A stretch of DNA of 64,000 nt from Niebla homalea (GCA_019925105.1 JAHGAU010000009.1:868001-932000), one strand, 5' to 3'. Positions 33,742 to 48,000 are shown, counted from the stretch's first letter. Notes: generated from the letters alone by a model not told the origin. Numbers and translations are program-made.

Positions 33742-36700
33742 TTATATTAAAGTTAATTTATCTATGCCCTTATAAAGAGTAACGAAGTGAAATAAAAATT
33801 CTTATTAATAATACTTATTAATAGCAGATAATAAACCGATAATTAAAAACGGTATTAAACGGGCGGTAATTACGGTTAAACGTATAATAATTAGTATCCG
33901 GACGGGCTATAAGAAAACGTTAATAGTTAAGATAAAAGGTTATAATAACTTTAAATAAATAGATATTAATTCTATTAAGCTATATAAAGAATTAATTTAA
34001 AAGTTAAACCTTAATAAAATAATTTAAAGGTTATAAATAAAGTAAATTTTGAAAGAATTATTATAAATTTAATTAAGAATAAATTTATAAAAGCCTATAG
34101 AATCCTTATTTATTATTTACCTTTTTTTCTTTTTAAAACCTTTAATTAAGATATTTAATTTTATACTTATTTTATAATATAGGGTATTTAATACCCGGAA
34201 GAAAAAATACTTTAAGGAGTATTTTATAATATAAAGGAGTAGTATTAAACTTTATTATAATATAAACTTTATTATTTTACCCCACGATATTACCCTTATA
34301 ATATAGAATCCGTTTAATAGAAAAGTTAAAAGACCCATTTTTTCTTTCTTTTTAATCTTTTTTCCCACTTACTTTTATCCTTCTTTAACCTTAATTTACC
34401 TTTTATTTATTTTTTATTTATTAAGACTATAAATAATAAACTTTAATAATCCTTTCTATTAAAAACCTTTACGTTAAAATATAATTTATAAAACGGTTTT
34501 TAAAGGGACCTTAATTAATTAATATTATTTATTAAGGATGAGGCTTTTCCCCGGTAAAGTAAAAAAGATAAAGACTTAATAGATTACTTAATTATTAAAA
34601 ACCCGGTTTCCGATAATAATTATAAGGGATATAAAGACTATATTATCCGCCGGCGTCGTTATAAATTAAAGGGTATTACCCCGAAAAAATTAATTAAACG
34701 TACTTTATACCTTATAAAGATTTATATTTATCTTATTTTTTAATCCGTATTATTTAAGAAATTTAAGGAATTCTTAAAGTGGTTAAATTTTTTACGTTAA
34801 AAACATAATATTAATATATAATATTATAAGGACGTAAATAATAAAATATAAGTCCTTTAAATGGAATTAAACGATATTAAGAGGAACTTATAATTAAAAA
34901 TAAATTAAATTATCCGTTTATAATAGTAAAATTACAATAATTCTTTTCCCTTAAAAGACTTAAATTATCTTAAAACGTTAAAAATCCGTAATTATAAATT
35001 AGAAAATTAAAACGTAAACCTTATTATTAAGCTTAAAAATCTTTAATAAAATAATTTAACCTTTTTACCTTATTAATCTATAATATTCTTTATTTTTTAT
35101 AAGAAGTTTAAGTTAATTAAAATTAAGGATCCCAAACTTTTTATTAATAAAAACCGTAATTAATACCGTTTCTTTAAATACCGTATTATTATTAAGTTCC
35201 GGATAAATAAGGATTAATATCCGATTATATAGGCTTAAATTAATTATGTTCTAATATTATTAAGTCTTAAAGTCCTTAAATAATTAAAAACGGAATATAA
35301 TAATAATATTTTATTAAACTTCCGAACCTTTAAAGAATTTTAAACCTTTTTAAATTGAATTTTCAAAAACGTTAATTAAAAAAAAAAAAAAATTAATAAT
35401 TTTTAAGCTTTAAAAATATTAATTAAGGATAAATTTATTATATTTTATTTCAACTTTATTTACTTAATTAAGGTTTTTAAATACGTAAATTTCAAAAAGA
35501 ACCCGAAAATTATAATTTATAAATTAATTATTTAACTCTTTAACCGGCTTTATGAGAACCTTTTTTAAGGAAGTTATAATCTAAATAACTTAAATAAAAC
35601 CCATATATATTTTAAAAGGATAGACCGTTTTTAACGTTTAAAATATTACCGTTAATGAAAAACCCTTAATTTAAATAAGACCCCTATTAAGGAAACCAAG
35701 AAGATTATGAAAACCTATATTACTTTTTTTAAATTCCCCGGCGGAATAAAAAGTTTTAGAGGATTTAAGTTTTAATAAATTACTCCCGCCGTTATAAAGT
35801 TAATTCCTTTTCTAGACGTTAAATACTTTATTTATTAAGGGAATTATTTTTAAGTTAATTATCTTAACCGTTAACGTAACCAAAATAATACTTAAAAGCA
35901 TTCCGTTTAAGTTTATTATATTACCTTTAACTTAAATAAAGAATTTACTTATAATTAAAGCGACCGGATCTTTTATACCTTTAAAGATACCTTATTTAAT
36001 AATTTAAACGGACCGTTAATAAAAGATTAAACTTTATAAAAGTTATTATAAAGGATAAAAATATATATTACTTTTAAATTTTAACGATCGGGTATATTAA
36101 AAGCATTAAAAACCCCTTTAATATTTAAGATAATAAACCTTAAATTATTAACGGGTTTATAAGTTATAAAAATTAATATTTTCCTTTATCCTTTTTAATT
36201 AATTTAAACGTTATTAATTATTATTTTATTAATAAATAAATTATTTTATAAATTTACGTAATACTTTAAATTTCTTTTTTAACCCTTTTCCGACCTAAGT
36301 TTATTTAAAATTATAAAGATAAATACTTACGGTTTATTATTTATATAATTTATCCCCGGATAATTATAAAAAGCTATTTAAAAAGCCAGTTTTTTATATT
36401 TATTATTTAGCTTAAAATATATAATATAATCCTTAAAAAACTTTAAATAAAATAATATTACGTATTTATTTATTTTATAATTAATAAAATTTTCTTTATA
36501 TTAAATTAATATAATTATAATAAAATTAATTATTAAAATATAAAGCTTATTCCGGAGTTTTTTTAAATTATAATTTTAATTTATTAAGCTTTAAATATAC
36601 TCCCAGAAAGTAAAAAATTAAAGCTATTAAAGCCCCAGGAAAAGAAGAAAAATTATTAAATAATCTTCTTTTCCTAGAATTTATTAAGGAAGAAAGGTTT

Positions 36701-39700
36701 TTCTTAATTAAAGTTATTAATATGGTAACTTTTTATATTATTATAAAAACCTAAAAAAAGAAAAGGATTTAAATTTTTTATACTTTAGTAATAAACTTAA
36801 TTAATTATTTAAATTTCCTTAATAATACCTTAATTAATATCTCCGTTATAATAACTTATAAAAATAACTTCACGGAGAAAACAGTTTTTATAAATAAGAT
36901 TACGGTTAAACTTCTAGCGGAATATTATAATTTTAAGGATATCTTTAATCGTATAATAATAAATAAGTTACTTTTATACCGGGATTATAATTATAAAATT
37001 AACTTAATTTCAGAAGGGATTCCCCCTAAAATTATATTTATCCGTTTTTAAATTATAAGCTTTAAAAATTAAAGGAATATATTATTAAGAACTTAAAAAA
37101 AGGATTTATTAAGCCTAATAAAGCCCCCTATAAATCCTTTATCCTTTTTATTTTTAAGTTTAACGGTAACCTATGATTATACGTAGATTATTATGGTATT
37201 AACGTTATTACCAAAAGGAATTAATATTTTATTCCTTTAATAAAAAAAATATTATCCTGAATTATTAATTATAAATAAATTACCCGCTTAAATATTATTG
37301 CGGCCTTTAATAAACTCCGTATATAACCGGAGAATAAAAACTTTATAATATTTATTACTTTATTAAGCGCCTTTAAATATAAAATTATGCTTTTCAACTT
37401 AATTAATAACCCCGCCTTATATTAATAATATATAAATAAAATTTTATTTAATTATTTAAATATCTTTATTTAAACTTACTTAAATAATATTATTATCTAT
37501 AACGTTATTAAAAAAGAATATACCCGATATATACGCTTAATATTAAAGTATTTACGTAACGCCGGTTTATAAGTAAATATCCGGAAATATGAATTCGGAA
37601 TTTAATAAATTAAGTTTTTAAGTTTTATCCTTATTATTAACGGGCTAAAAGTAAACCTTAATAAAGTAAATAAGATTAAGGATTAATTAATTTTTATTAA
37701 CCTAAAAGCCCTTTAAGGATTTATTAGCTTTTATAACTTTTATTAAAGATTTATTCTTTAATTCTTTAAAATAATAAAATCTTTTTTAAAGCTTATTAAA
37801 AAAAAAACTTTATTTATTTAATTTTTAAAGTATTAAAAGGCTTATATAATACTTAAAAAAACTTTTATTACGGCCCCCGTATTAATTTATTACGATCCCA
37901 ATAAAGAAACAATCCTTAAGATTAATTCTTTAAATTATATTTCCGGCGGTATTCTTTTTTAATATAATAAAACCAAAGAGTTATACTTAGTAATTTATTA
38001 TTTTAAGAATATATTACTGGTTAAGTATAATTATAATATTTATAATAAAAAGCTTTTTATTATTATTAAATATTTAAAAAATTAACGGTTAAAACTAAAA
38101 ATAGTAAAGAAGCTTTTCCGGATTTTTAATGATAATTAAATTTTAAAATACTTTATTAAGAGTTAAAAGCTTATAAAACGTTAAATAAAATACCTTAATA
38201 TTTTCTTTAAGTTTAATTTTAAAATTATTTATTATTTAGGTAAATAAAATAATAAAGTTAACGCTTTTACTTAAATACTTAATTATTAACTTTAAAACAA
38301 TAACGATAATAAGGTTAAAGATCAGTTTTAAACCGTTTTACCCCTTAAGCGTTTTAAAGTTTTAACCTTAAATAAAAAAGAAAAAGTACCGGTATTAATT
38401 TATTTAATCCTTAAAGAACTCGGATTTTATAAATAAATCCGTGAAATTAACTATACCGATAAGGGCTTAACGGAGTTTAAAAAAGCAATTATAAAAAACG
38501 GATTATTTAATTTTAAAGGCGTATTTTTAATCCGTATTAAAGTTTAATTTAATATCTTTATTAATAAAAATAAATTATAAATATTAACGCTGCTTATTAT
38601 AAAGGTTTTAAAGTATATTTATAATAAATTAATTAATAATTACCCCGGCCAAGATTATATAATTAAACTTATTTCCCGATATTTCTTTTAATTTATTTTA
38701 TAGGACGATATTAACCGTTATATTTTAAATTATAATATTTATTTTTAGTTTAAAGCTTTATAATAAAAGTTTATAAAATTATTTTATTAATTAAAAATCC
38801 CGGAATAAAGATAAATTAATCTTTTAATTAACTTTATTATCGGACTATTTAAATATAAAGGTATAAACGTTATTTTTATTGTAATTTATATACTATTTAA
38901 AAACCGATATTATATTTTTTATTACGTTAAAAAAAAAAAAGGGATTTTTATTAAAAAAATAGTTTAATTCTTTATTAAGAAAATATTTAAGTATTATAGC
39001 CTTTTAAATAATATTATTTTAAAATATAACCCGTAATTTATTAATAAAATATACCGTTCTTTATTATATTAACTTAAAATTAACCTTTAAACCTTAATTC
39101 CTTATTACGTTAAAAATAACGGTTAAACGGAAAGAATAAATTAAGAGATAAAATAAAAACTCCGGATTTACGTAAATTACTTATAAGACGATTAAGTATA
39201 ATAATTATTTATAATAAAATTTACGGATAATAATAACTTAAATTAATTAATTAAAATAATATTCTTTTACTTTAATAAGGGCTTTTATCCAAGGATATTA
39301 TTTAATCTTAATAATATTAAATATATTACCGCCCGTAAATAACTTTAGGTTAAAAAGTTATTAATATTATTAAAATTATATAAAAATTCTTAATATAATA
39401 TATTTTAATTTAAATAAAACTTACGATAATACGTTTAAGTAAATTAATTATTAACGTTAAGACGTAAAATTTAAAATAAATAATAAGGTTTATATAAATA
39501 TTAAATATTTAATAACCGATTAATTTAATAAGAAGTTAAATTATAAATATCTAAGTCTTTATATTATCCTTAAATAATATTATTCCTCTTATAAATTAAA
39601 TATTTTAAATACCTTTTAAGTTTATTTTATTTTCTATATAAATAATTTAATTTATATCCCGATTAAAAAGAAATTATTATTACCGGGATAAGTTAATTTA

Positions 39701-40340
39701 CCCCTTAAATCCGTTATTATAAATAAAAAAAGTATTAAGGAATAAAACTTAAAGAAGTTATTAATTCCCGGTATATTAATTAAAAACAGAAACTATAATA
39801 TAAAATTAAATAAGTAAACTTATCCCCGGATAATATTTAATATTATATTAACGTAAAAGAATTCTTTTATATTTAAGGATTAATTAAAGTTTTTTATAAG
39901 AAATACCCGGATAAGCCCGGATTATAATCCGGAGATCTAATTAATATTATTATATTTAAAATAATTTTTAAGGGTTATTTTAAACGTTTAAGTTAAATAA
40001 CGATTTTACCGGGCTTAAAATTTAATATTATAAACCGTATATTACGTTTTTATTAAGTTTAAAAACCTTTTAAAATAACCTTATAATTCTTTAAAGCCAT
40101 TAAAACGATTATTATTAATATTATTTACCTATATAAATTATACGCCTTTTTATTAATATAAATTTAATATATAAGGTAATAAGGTTAAAAAAATATTTTA
40201 AAAAAGGGGTAAATTATAAAAAACGATACCTGCCCCGGAACCCCCCGGACGAAATCGCGTTTTAAAACTTATTATAGGGGCTACCGTTACGATCCTACCC
40301 CCGTATGTTTATATTAGTTACCCGGTTACCGTTACGATAT
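33742..40340 (+). pseudogene. gypsy gag-pol, copy B, RIP-inactivated
   Basis: The frame is broken by many stops. Differences from copy A are mostly C/T and G/A, so the two copies keep different original bases. Confidence 0.65.
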
Positions 40341-40350
40341 TACCCCTATA

Positions 40351-40448
40351 ATTCTTATATTACTTACCCGGTTAATCAATAACGGGTAACCTAAATAATA
40401 TTCTTATATTACTTACCCGGTTAATCAGTAACGGGTAAGTTAAGTGGT
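40351..40448. repeat. 49-bp tandem repeat, 2 units, gypsy copy B 3' region
   Basis: Units start at 40351 and 40400 and carry the same TTACCCGG...AACGGGTAA hairpin core as in copy A. Confidence 0.9.
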
Positions 40449-40562
40449 ATATAAACCTTACTTTAATTACTTAGTTTATAAATAATAAATAAGAAAAATA
40501 ATTTTAAGTAAAAAATTTTTCCTTTTTAGCGTACTTATAAGCTTAAAGGCGAGCCTTTCCTA

Positions 40563-40571
40563 GGGGGGGGG
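40563..40571 (+). promoter_or_regulatory. polypurine tract of gypsy copy B
   Basis: A run of nine G lies just before the 3' LTR, matching copy A. Confidence 0.7.
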
Positions 40572-40575
40572 ATAA

Positions 40576-40791
40576 TATTAGGGTTTAAGGGTATTAATAA
40601 CTTAAAAGTAGGCCTTATTAAGCCTATCCCGGGTTAAGCTCAAAATTAATCCGGCACCCAGGAGTATTACCGACTGGGTATATTAAGGCTTTCAGCCTTT
40701 TCACTTTTATACCTCTATACTTTAATGTCTTTAATTATACGTAATACACCCTTTGCCTTCTAACCACCCCAGAGGGGCTTGCACTCTAACA
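40576..40791 (+). repeat. 3' LTR of gypsy copy B, 216 bp
   Basis: It begins TATTAGGGTTTAAGGG (mutated) and ends CTTGCACTCTAACA (intact). Confidence 0.88.
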
Positions 40792-43700
40792 AACGTTATA
40801 ATAATATAGGAATTACCGTATAATTTATATATATATTTATTTATTAATTTAAGGGAGAAACTTTATTTAATTTTTAAGGGGGATAAAATAACCAGAATAT
40901 ACTTCTTTATAAATAAGCAGTTTAATATAAATAATTCAGATATTACTTATTATAATAAAAACCTTTATATACTCTATATTATAAAAAAAAAGGACTTAAA
41001 AAACGATTTTAATATTTATAACGTATATAACCCGCCGCCGATTAATAAGGAAGGCCCTTTTACAATATTATTACTTAAAAAAAGTCTTAATTATCTTAAA
41101 TAAATATATATTGTTTAAAGACTTTAACCTATATTATTATATATAAAATAAGGAAAAGTATATAATAAATTACGTTAAATTAAATAATTTATTAATAATT
41201 ACCGTTTAAGTTAATTTTTTATTATTAATATAATAAGGGATTATTAAGTAGAAAAATCATAGGTTTAAAACGACGATTAATTTAACCTTTAATATAAAAA
41301 AGGTTATTAACGTAATTATAATATATAAGCTATAAGAAGACTTAAAATATAATTCGGATTATATACCGATATAAATAACCCTAGATTAAACCGTTAATAT
41401 GACCTTATTACTACCAGTAAAAAAAATATAAAAAACGGTTAAAGAAATAAAGGTTTATATAAAAACGGAAAAAATAATAATATAATTCACCGATTTCCTT
41501 TAATTAAATAATAGAAACCCGATTAACTTTTTTATAAAGTAAATAATAAAAATATTAAATAAAGTAATTAATAAAAAAATCTTAATAATAAAGCTTTCTT
41601 AAAAATTAAAACCTATTAAAATAAAGAATATATAACCGCAATTATAAAGGTGAAAAACTAATTAAGTAAACTTTTAAATATAGGAATTAAGAGATATTTA
41701 ATTAATTAAAAGTTACTTAAGAAAAAAAGGAAAGGATTATTAAAAAGGCTAAGTAAATATACTTTTAAATTTTAATATATAACTTAATAATTTTATTTTA
41801 TAATATTTAAAAGTTAACGAAATATAATAAGGAATAAAATAAGAAATTAAAACTTATTCTTAAATTCTTGCTTTTTAAAAGACCCGATAATATATTAATT
41901 AATATTTTTGATAATAAGATTAAAACCCTTAAAAAAATATTTTTCCTTTTTCTATTAAAAGTTGATTTAAATAATATTGATAACGTTACCTATTTTAACT
42001 TGATATTAATAAATAAAATAATAATATAAAATATAATAATTAAAGCGATTAATAAATTAAAGAAAAATAAAACTTTAAGATTAAATAAGATTTTTAATAG
42101 ATTCTTATTAATAATAACTTTACTATTTAAAAGGGGTTTTATTTATTTCTTTTAAGTATACTTTAATTACCCGTATAAGTTTAAGGAAATAAAAAGGATT
42201 ATCCTTAAGAAGTTTATTAAGCTAGATTACTTTAAGGTAAAGTTTTATAGACTTATTATATCCCTTTATACGTTAAAAAAGGCCTTAAAGATAATAATAA
42301 TAAAAATCCTTAACGATTATATAAAGAATTACGGACTTCTCCTTAATTAATAAATAAGAATAAAAAAAGGTTAATTAATAAAAATAGCCCTTAAAGGATT
42401 AATTAACGGTATATATATAATATAAGGTTACGGGAAAAAGTATATTATAAATTTTCTTTTTCTTAATATTATAAGTGTTTTTAATTTAAAAATTATTATA
42501 TAACTTAAGGGAAAAAAAGATATTATCTTTCTTAGTTAAATAAATAAAAAGTTTTTTAAGTAATTAAGTTACGTGAATTAATTTAAGATAAAAAATAAAC
42601 TTAATAAAGCCTATTATAACGGGGATTTCTTAAAGATTATTTATTTCTTTTATATTATTTTTATTCTTTAACGGTTTATTAATTAAGGAACTCATTAAGT
42701 TAAAATAAAAGGTTTAAATTAAAAACTTTATTAATAACGTTTACCTTTTAATTTATAAAATTTTTATATATATAAATTATTTAAAATTAAAATAGGCTTA
42801 TAAAGTTTATCTTTAATAAATAAAAACTTAAAGGGCTTAATTTACGTTATATAAGTATAAGCTTATTTATATAATTAAAAGCTTAAAGTTATATAATATA
42901 ATAATTATAATAAACCTAAGTAAAGTTACGGTAAAGCCGGATACCAATATTAAAGTCTTTAATTTATAAATAAATAAAAAGTTTAATTAAAAGAATTATA
43001 TAAGAAAAATTTTAAAAAGATAACTTTATAGGAAAAAAGCTTTATTTATCTCGCTATATTAATATAAAAAATTACGTTATAAAAGGCCCAGATTATTTAT
43101 TAAACCGTAATAAAGTTAATTATAATATACGTTATAGCTATTTAATATATACTTAAAGGTATTCCGGGATATAAGAAAAAGCTTATTTAAATATTATAGA
43201 AAGTCTAAAATCGGTATTTAAAAGTAAATAATAATACTTATAAAGTAACTTTTATCCCGGTATTAAAATTTAAGGTTTTTATATTCTTAATTAAAATTTT
43301 ATTAAATTAAATAATTACTTAAATAAAATTAAAAAAATATATATACTTAATTACAATAATAGGAAACGGGCGGATCCGCTAAAATCTTAATAAGCTTTAA
43401 ATTAAAAAGAATAAATTAAAAATATCTATCCTTCTTTTTATTAAGATAAAGTAAGAATAAATTAAAAAGGAAATTAATTTTATTAATATTCCGGAGATTA
43501 ATTTAAGTATATATAAATTCCCGTTAAGCGTAAAAAAAACCAAAATTAAAAGGATTTAAAAAATAAAAACTATAATAATTACCTTATAAATTATAATAAA
43601 GTAAATTAAGTATTAATAAAGGTATAAAGACTTTATATTTTAAGGTTATCGTTATTTAATTCTTAATAATAAAAAGATTATTAATAAATATTTTTATTAT

Positions 43701-44558
43701 TATAATATTATAAAAAAGGATAATAACGTATTAATAATTTAACTTTAAATAAATAAAAACGGTTTAACTTATTTTTTATTTATTATTCATATTAAAGGTT
43801 AAATAAACGCTGGATATAAATATAAATAAAGAAAATAAAATGCTATATACGTTTTTATTCCTTATTTTTTATTTATAGAAATTAAATTAAATCTTATAAT
43901 AAAAGTTAATATTTATAATTATTATTAAATATTATTTATAAAGTAAAGTATCCGGGTAATTATTAAGTTTATAATATTTACCGGTTTATTATTATAATTT
44001 AATTTTATTATAAAGATAAATAAAGTTATTAAAGACTTTATAAAGAAAACCCGTTATTAATTAAAGAAAAAAAAAAAGAAACGGAAACTAATTATGTTAA
44101 TTATATAAACCGGAAAGTATTTTTTATAATTATAAAAATATAATAATAAATGCTTATTAAAAGTCTTTAAAGGAATTAACGGTAATAATAATATAAGAAA
44201 AATATATATTAAGTACGTAAATATTAATAAAAACATTTAAAAGTACTACGTAAGGTTAAAATAATATAAAAATATAAAAAAGTAGAAAAATAATAAACTT
44301 AAAAATAACTTTTATAAGGATATAATTATAATATTATAGATTTTCTTAAGGGAATTAAAACATAAAAAGTATATAAATAAATTATTATTCTTTAAACGGC
44401 CGTTAATATTTTCTATTTTAAAGGATAAAGGGTAAAAGTTTGGTAAACGCCGGTTTTTACCTTAACGTTATAAGTATTAGGTTTTTACGGTTATTAACAA
44501 GGTTAAAAGGCCGTGTATTAAGGAACGCCGGAGTTAACTTAACTAGATCCGTAGTATA

Positions 44559-44596
<38 letters not shown>
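40792..44596 (+). mobile_element. non-LTR retrotransposon (LINE, Tad1/I-like), RIP-inactivated, 5' part missing
   Basis: The plus-strand translation shows an endonuclease-type NVYNPPP motif near 41020-41050, then a DFNL-type site near 41120. A reverse transcriptase core follows near 42710-42860, with the pattern of FVDD, a cysteine/His-poor helix and a KYELI-like end. An RNase H-like region and a basic C-terminus come next. It ends in a (TCAA)9 tail at 44561-44596. The left end abuts exactly the 3' LTR of gypsy B, in the middle of the endonuclease, so the 5' part is lost. Stops are abundant. Confidence 0.82.
44561..44596 (+). repeat. (TCAA)9 LINE tail
   Basis: Nine perfect tetranucleotides end the LINE. 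The same tail, reversed, marks the LINE ends at 26253 and about 60745. Confidence 0.95.
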
Positions 44597-44597
<1 letters not shown>

Positions 44598-45195
44598 TTA
44601 TAAATAAGGCCGTTTTTTAATATAAAGCGTAATTTTTATATATCTCATAGATTTAACTTTTCCTTAATTATTAAGACTTTTTATAATTTTATTTATATTT
44701 TATTTTTTATATATTCTTCTTTAATCTGATCTTTAAATTCACTTAAAATATAAATATAATAAAGAGTAATTAATTTATTATTACTTATATTATTAAGAAT
44801 TCCGACTTTTATAAATAAACTTTACGTATTATTAAATAATCGTAAAAGTACGTTAAGAATAATATTTATTAAACTTAACTTATAACGTAATAAAATATTA
44901 AATATTAATAAATATTATAATGTATAAATTAAGCGGAGATTAAGCTTATTAATTATAGAGGTCTTTGAATTTATTTATCTAGAAATATTAATAATTACGT
45001 TATAATCCGTAAAGATTATATAATTAAATTTATAATAATTTATTTTAATTAAGTATTTAATATTACGTACGACCTAAATTATACCTATAGTCTTTAACTC
45101 CGTAAGTTAATGGTTTTTTTGGGCTATATTTAAGCTTTTATTACAAAACATTATTATGTATACCTTATTATGCGTAATTTTTAATAAGTCGTTAA
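44597..45195. other. AT-rich RIP-degraded sequence, unassigned
   Basis: No element edge or coding motif is recognised between the LINE tail and the small LTR element. Confidence 0.4.
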
Positions 45196-45717
45196 TGTTA
45201 TGTGCAACGTGCGCATGCCAAGAGCTTGTAGGGCACTAGCACCCAAAGGGGTATAGAGGCTTGGCGCACACATCCATATTGCGTACCTTTATAGCTAGGT
45301 AGATACTTATAATATATATTATACCCACATTTTACCTTAATACTCTTAGTACCTGATAAATGGTAGCAATAGCTTTAGTTATCTGAGCTTTTAATATAGA
45401 TATTATATAGCCTTTATTACCCTGTTATTTATAGTGGTAACTACGTTATAATTTATTTATTTAATACCTTAATAAGTGGATCCTTTTAATAGGATACCGG
45501 TTAATCCGTTATGCCTTTATTATTAACTATATTAATAGCTTTAACTAATTCAATTATAGTATCCTTAATATTATTATATTTATTAACTCTTAAATTAAAT
45601 AGATTTACTTTAATACCTTAAACCTTACCTATAAGATTTAGGACTTTATTATTAATACCTTTATTAATAAGCTTATTATTAATAAGCTATTTCTTACTTA
45701 AATCCTACCTTATTATT
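45196..45717 (+). mobile_element. fragment of a small LTR element, inverted relative to 61801-63183
   Basis: An LTR of 163 bp (45196-45358; TGTTATGTGCAA to TAGTACCTGATA) is the reverse complement of a diverged version of the 173-bp LTR at 61801. The following internal sequence to 45717 matches, inverted, about 62680-63010 of that element. It is cut by the element at 45718 and appears to resume for a short way after 48195 (matching ATCCACGACC-like sequence, RIP-shifted). Its other LTR was not found. Confidence 0.75.
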
Positions 45718-45913
45718 TGTCAGACGTTAGGACGCATGAGAGTGGATAGGGTAGGTCTGGATTGAGTGTATTGAGTATGTCTGTCTGATCTATATAGGAA
45801 GGATGAATCTATCTGTATAAAATACCCGGGTAATATAAGATATACGGCCATGTAATGATATCTACAGTATTATAAGATACCACCTATTATTATACCTGTA
45901 CCCAGGGCTAATA
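45718..45913 (-). repeat. left LTR of the 2.48-kb element
   Basis: It starts TGTCAGACGTTAGGACG (intact) and ends CCCAGGGCTAATA (mutated). Confidence 0.88.
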
Positions 45914-46132
45914 TACCCCTTTAAAATCGTAATATTATTACGGTGATAATATAGATCCTAAGTACCCTTATTATAACCACTTCTTAATTGCCCTTTAAGC
46001 TTTCTTAATATACCGTAATTATTATAAGTAAAAAATACGTTTTAAATTTAAAGTTAAAAAATTGGAAAATTAAGAAAAATCGGTAACTTTAAAAATAATA
46101 ATAATAATAAAACCTTTATATTTTAAGTTATT

Positions 46133-46165
46133 CCGGAGCTTTATATATGCTCGATTAAGCTCCGG
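46133..46165. other. stem-loop shared with the copia 3' module
   Basis: CCGGAGCTT and AAGCTCCGG pair around a 15-base loop. It corresponds to the hairpin at 19111-19141. Confidence 0.7.
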
Positions 46166-47349
46166 GCATTAACTTAAATAATTTTATTAAGTAATTATTG
46201 CTAATTATACGCTAAGAAAAGTTGAAAATTAATAAAATCGTGAAAATAAACGAACCCAAAAAGATTATCGTATACCCGGTTTATAGTCGTAATTTTTTAA
46301 GAGTTAAGTCTCTTAAAAACGATATCTCCGGGGTTTTACCGAATCATATTATAATACGGGGTTTTAGGGTTTTATGGATTTCTTTATATTATCTTTAAAG
46401 ACGTAAAGTCCTTAAATTCTTATTAGGAATATTACGGTTTATCCGTTATAATAAAGGCGGAGTTTCTTTATATTGAAATAAACTCCTTTATTATTAAGAA
46501 GAGCGGTAAATACGACGTTAATTATAAAATTAAGTACGTAAATTATATTATAAAGTATAATAAAATCGTTACCCTTTAAGGTATTAATAATTATTACGAT
46601 TTTATTATAAATAGTAACTTTAAGGTTACCGGTATCGTTCTTTCTATTTAATTCTTTAATAAAACGATCTTTTATCGTTTTATTATAGGTATATTATAGC
46701 CTAGTACCTATAATCCATAATAATTAAAGGTCGTAAGTATTTAATAATAACTTTATAACTTTAATAATATTTTAAGATTTGGCTTAAGGCTCTTATTCTA
46801 ATAATTTTTAAGATAAAGCCTAATACCCTTATAATATAACGTTAAAGACGGCTGCTTTAAGAATATTTTGTGGTTTGGATAAAGGCCCCTTATAAGGTAA
46901 GGACTCTTAAGAGAACGTATTTTAAAAGGAGTAAATATTTACCCTTTTAACTACTTACGGAAGATACTGAATTGTTTTATTCATAGTATCTATAAGGAGT
47001 TAATACCGTTAACTCGTAGTTATTGATTTAACGATAATATTATCTTAAGAATAAATATACGAAGTCTTTAATAATAATATTTCTAAGGATTTTAAAGGTT
47101 TAACAACCAAGGACGGATTCAAAGGTATCGTACGCGTTTTTAATGCGAATTTATTAAAGAGGTCCTCGAGTATTATGCGGGGTAATACCCGTGATCGTAA
47201 TTTTAATAATGATACTTTAAGTATTATCGATTTAATAAGATATTTAAGAGGTATAAATCTTATATAGAGATTATGTATAATAAAATATAATTTAAATAAG
47301 AAAAAGCTCATTATTAATAAGCTTATTAATAAAGTTATTAATGGATTTA

Positions 47350-47655
47350 TTGATAAGCTTTTGGGTAAGCTCTTTAATAAGCTTTTACGTAAGCTCTTAA
47401 GTAATTTATTTGGTAAGCTCTTTAATAACGAGCTCTTTAATAAGTTCTTTGGTAAGCTCTTGGATAAGCTCTTGGATAAGCTCTTGGATAAGCTCTTAAA
47501 TGAGCTCTTAAGTAAGCTCTCTAATAATAAGCTCTTGGATAAGCTCTTAGGTGAGCTTTTAATTGAGCTCTCTAATAGTAAGCTCTCGGGTGAGCTCTCT
47601 GATAGTGAGCTCTCGGGTGAGCTCTCTGATAATGAGCTCTTAGGTAAGCTCAATC
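47350..47655. repeat. AGCTC minisatellite, 12-bp core unit
   Basis: About 25 variable units around GATAAGCTCTTG and GGTGAGCTCTCT, mostly 12 bp with some 15-bp units. AGCT is palindromic, so frames stay open on both strands: plus 47361-47831 (156 codons, KLLD/ELSG-type four-residue repeats) and minus 47045-47680 (211 codons, Leu/Ser/Lys repeats). These are probably by-products of the repeat, not genes. Confidence 0.85.
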
Positions 47656-48000
47656 GGGATTTAAGTGTTAATACGTACATTGAAGCTAAGCTCGTATCTA
47701 AGCTCGTTGCTAATACATATATTAATAACGAGATTAAAGCTAAGCTTATATTTAAGCTCGCTCTTAATAAGGTTAAGCTTATTAATAAAGCTCGAGATAA
47801 TAAAGGTATTATCGATTTAATAAAGGATTAAGTAATAAATAATAAGTAGAGTAAGTAATCAATAAAGATGCCTTTGAGTTAGTAATATATGTTAATCTTA
47901 AGGGATAAAGGTTATTTAAGCCTTTTTTAAGTGATTAGGCCACCTTAAATTAAATAAGGAAATAAGTGATCGTTATGGTATACGATTCCGGGCTTATAAC

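Larger units (their letters stand above)
33526..40791 (+). mobile_element. Ty3/gypsy chromovirus-like element, copy B
   Basis: LTRs of 216 bp lie at 33526-33741 and 40576-40791; total 7266 bp. It aligns with copy A throughout, without the LINE insert and with two instead of four 49-bp units. The RT core lies near 37170-37230 and the chromodomain-like end near 39880-39930. It is more RIP-mutated than copy A in the 3' region. The flanks CTTAT and AACGT do not match. Confidence 0.88.
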
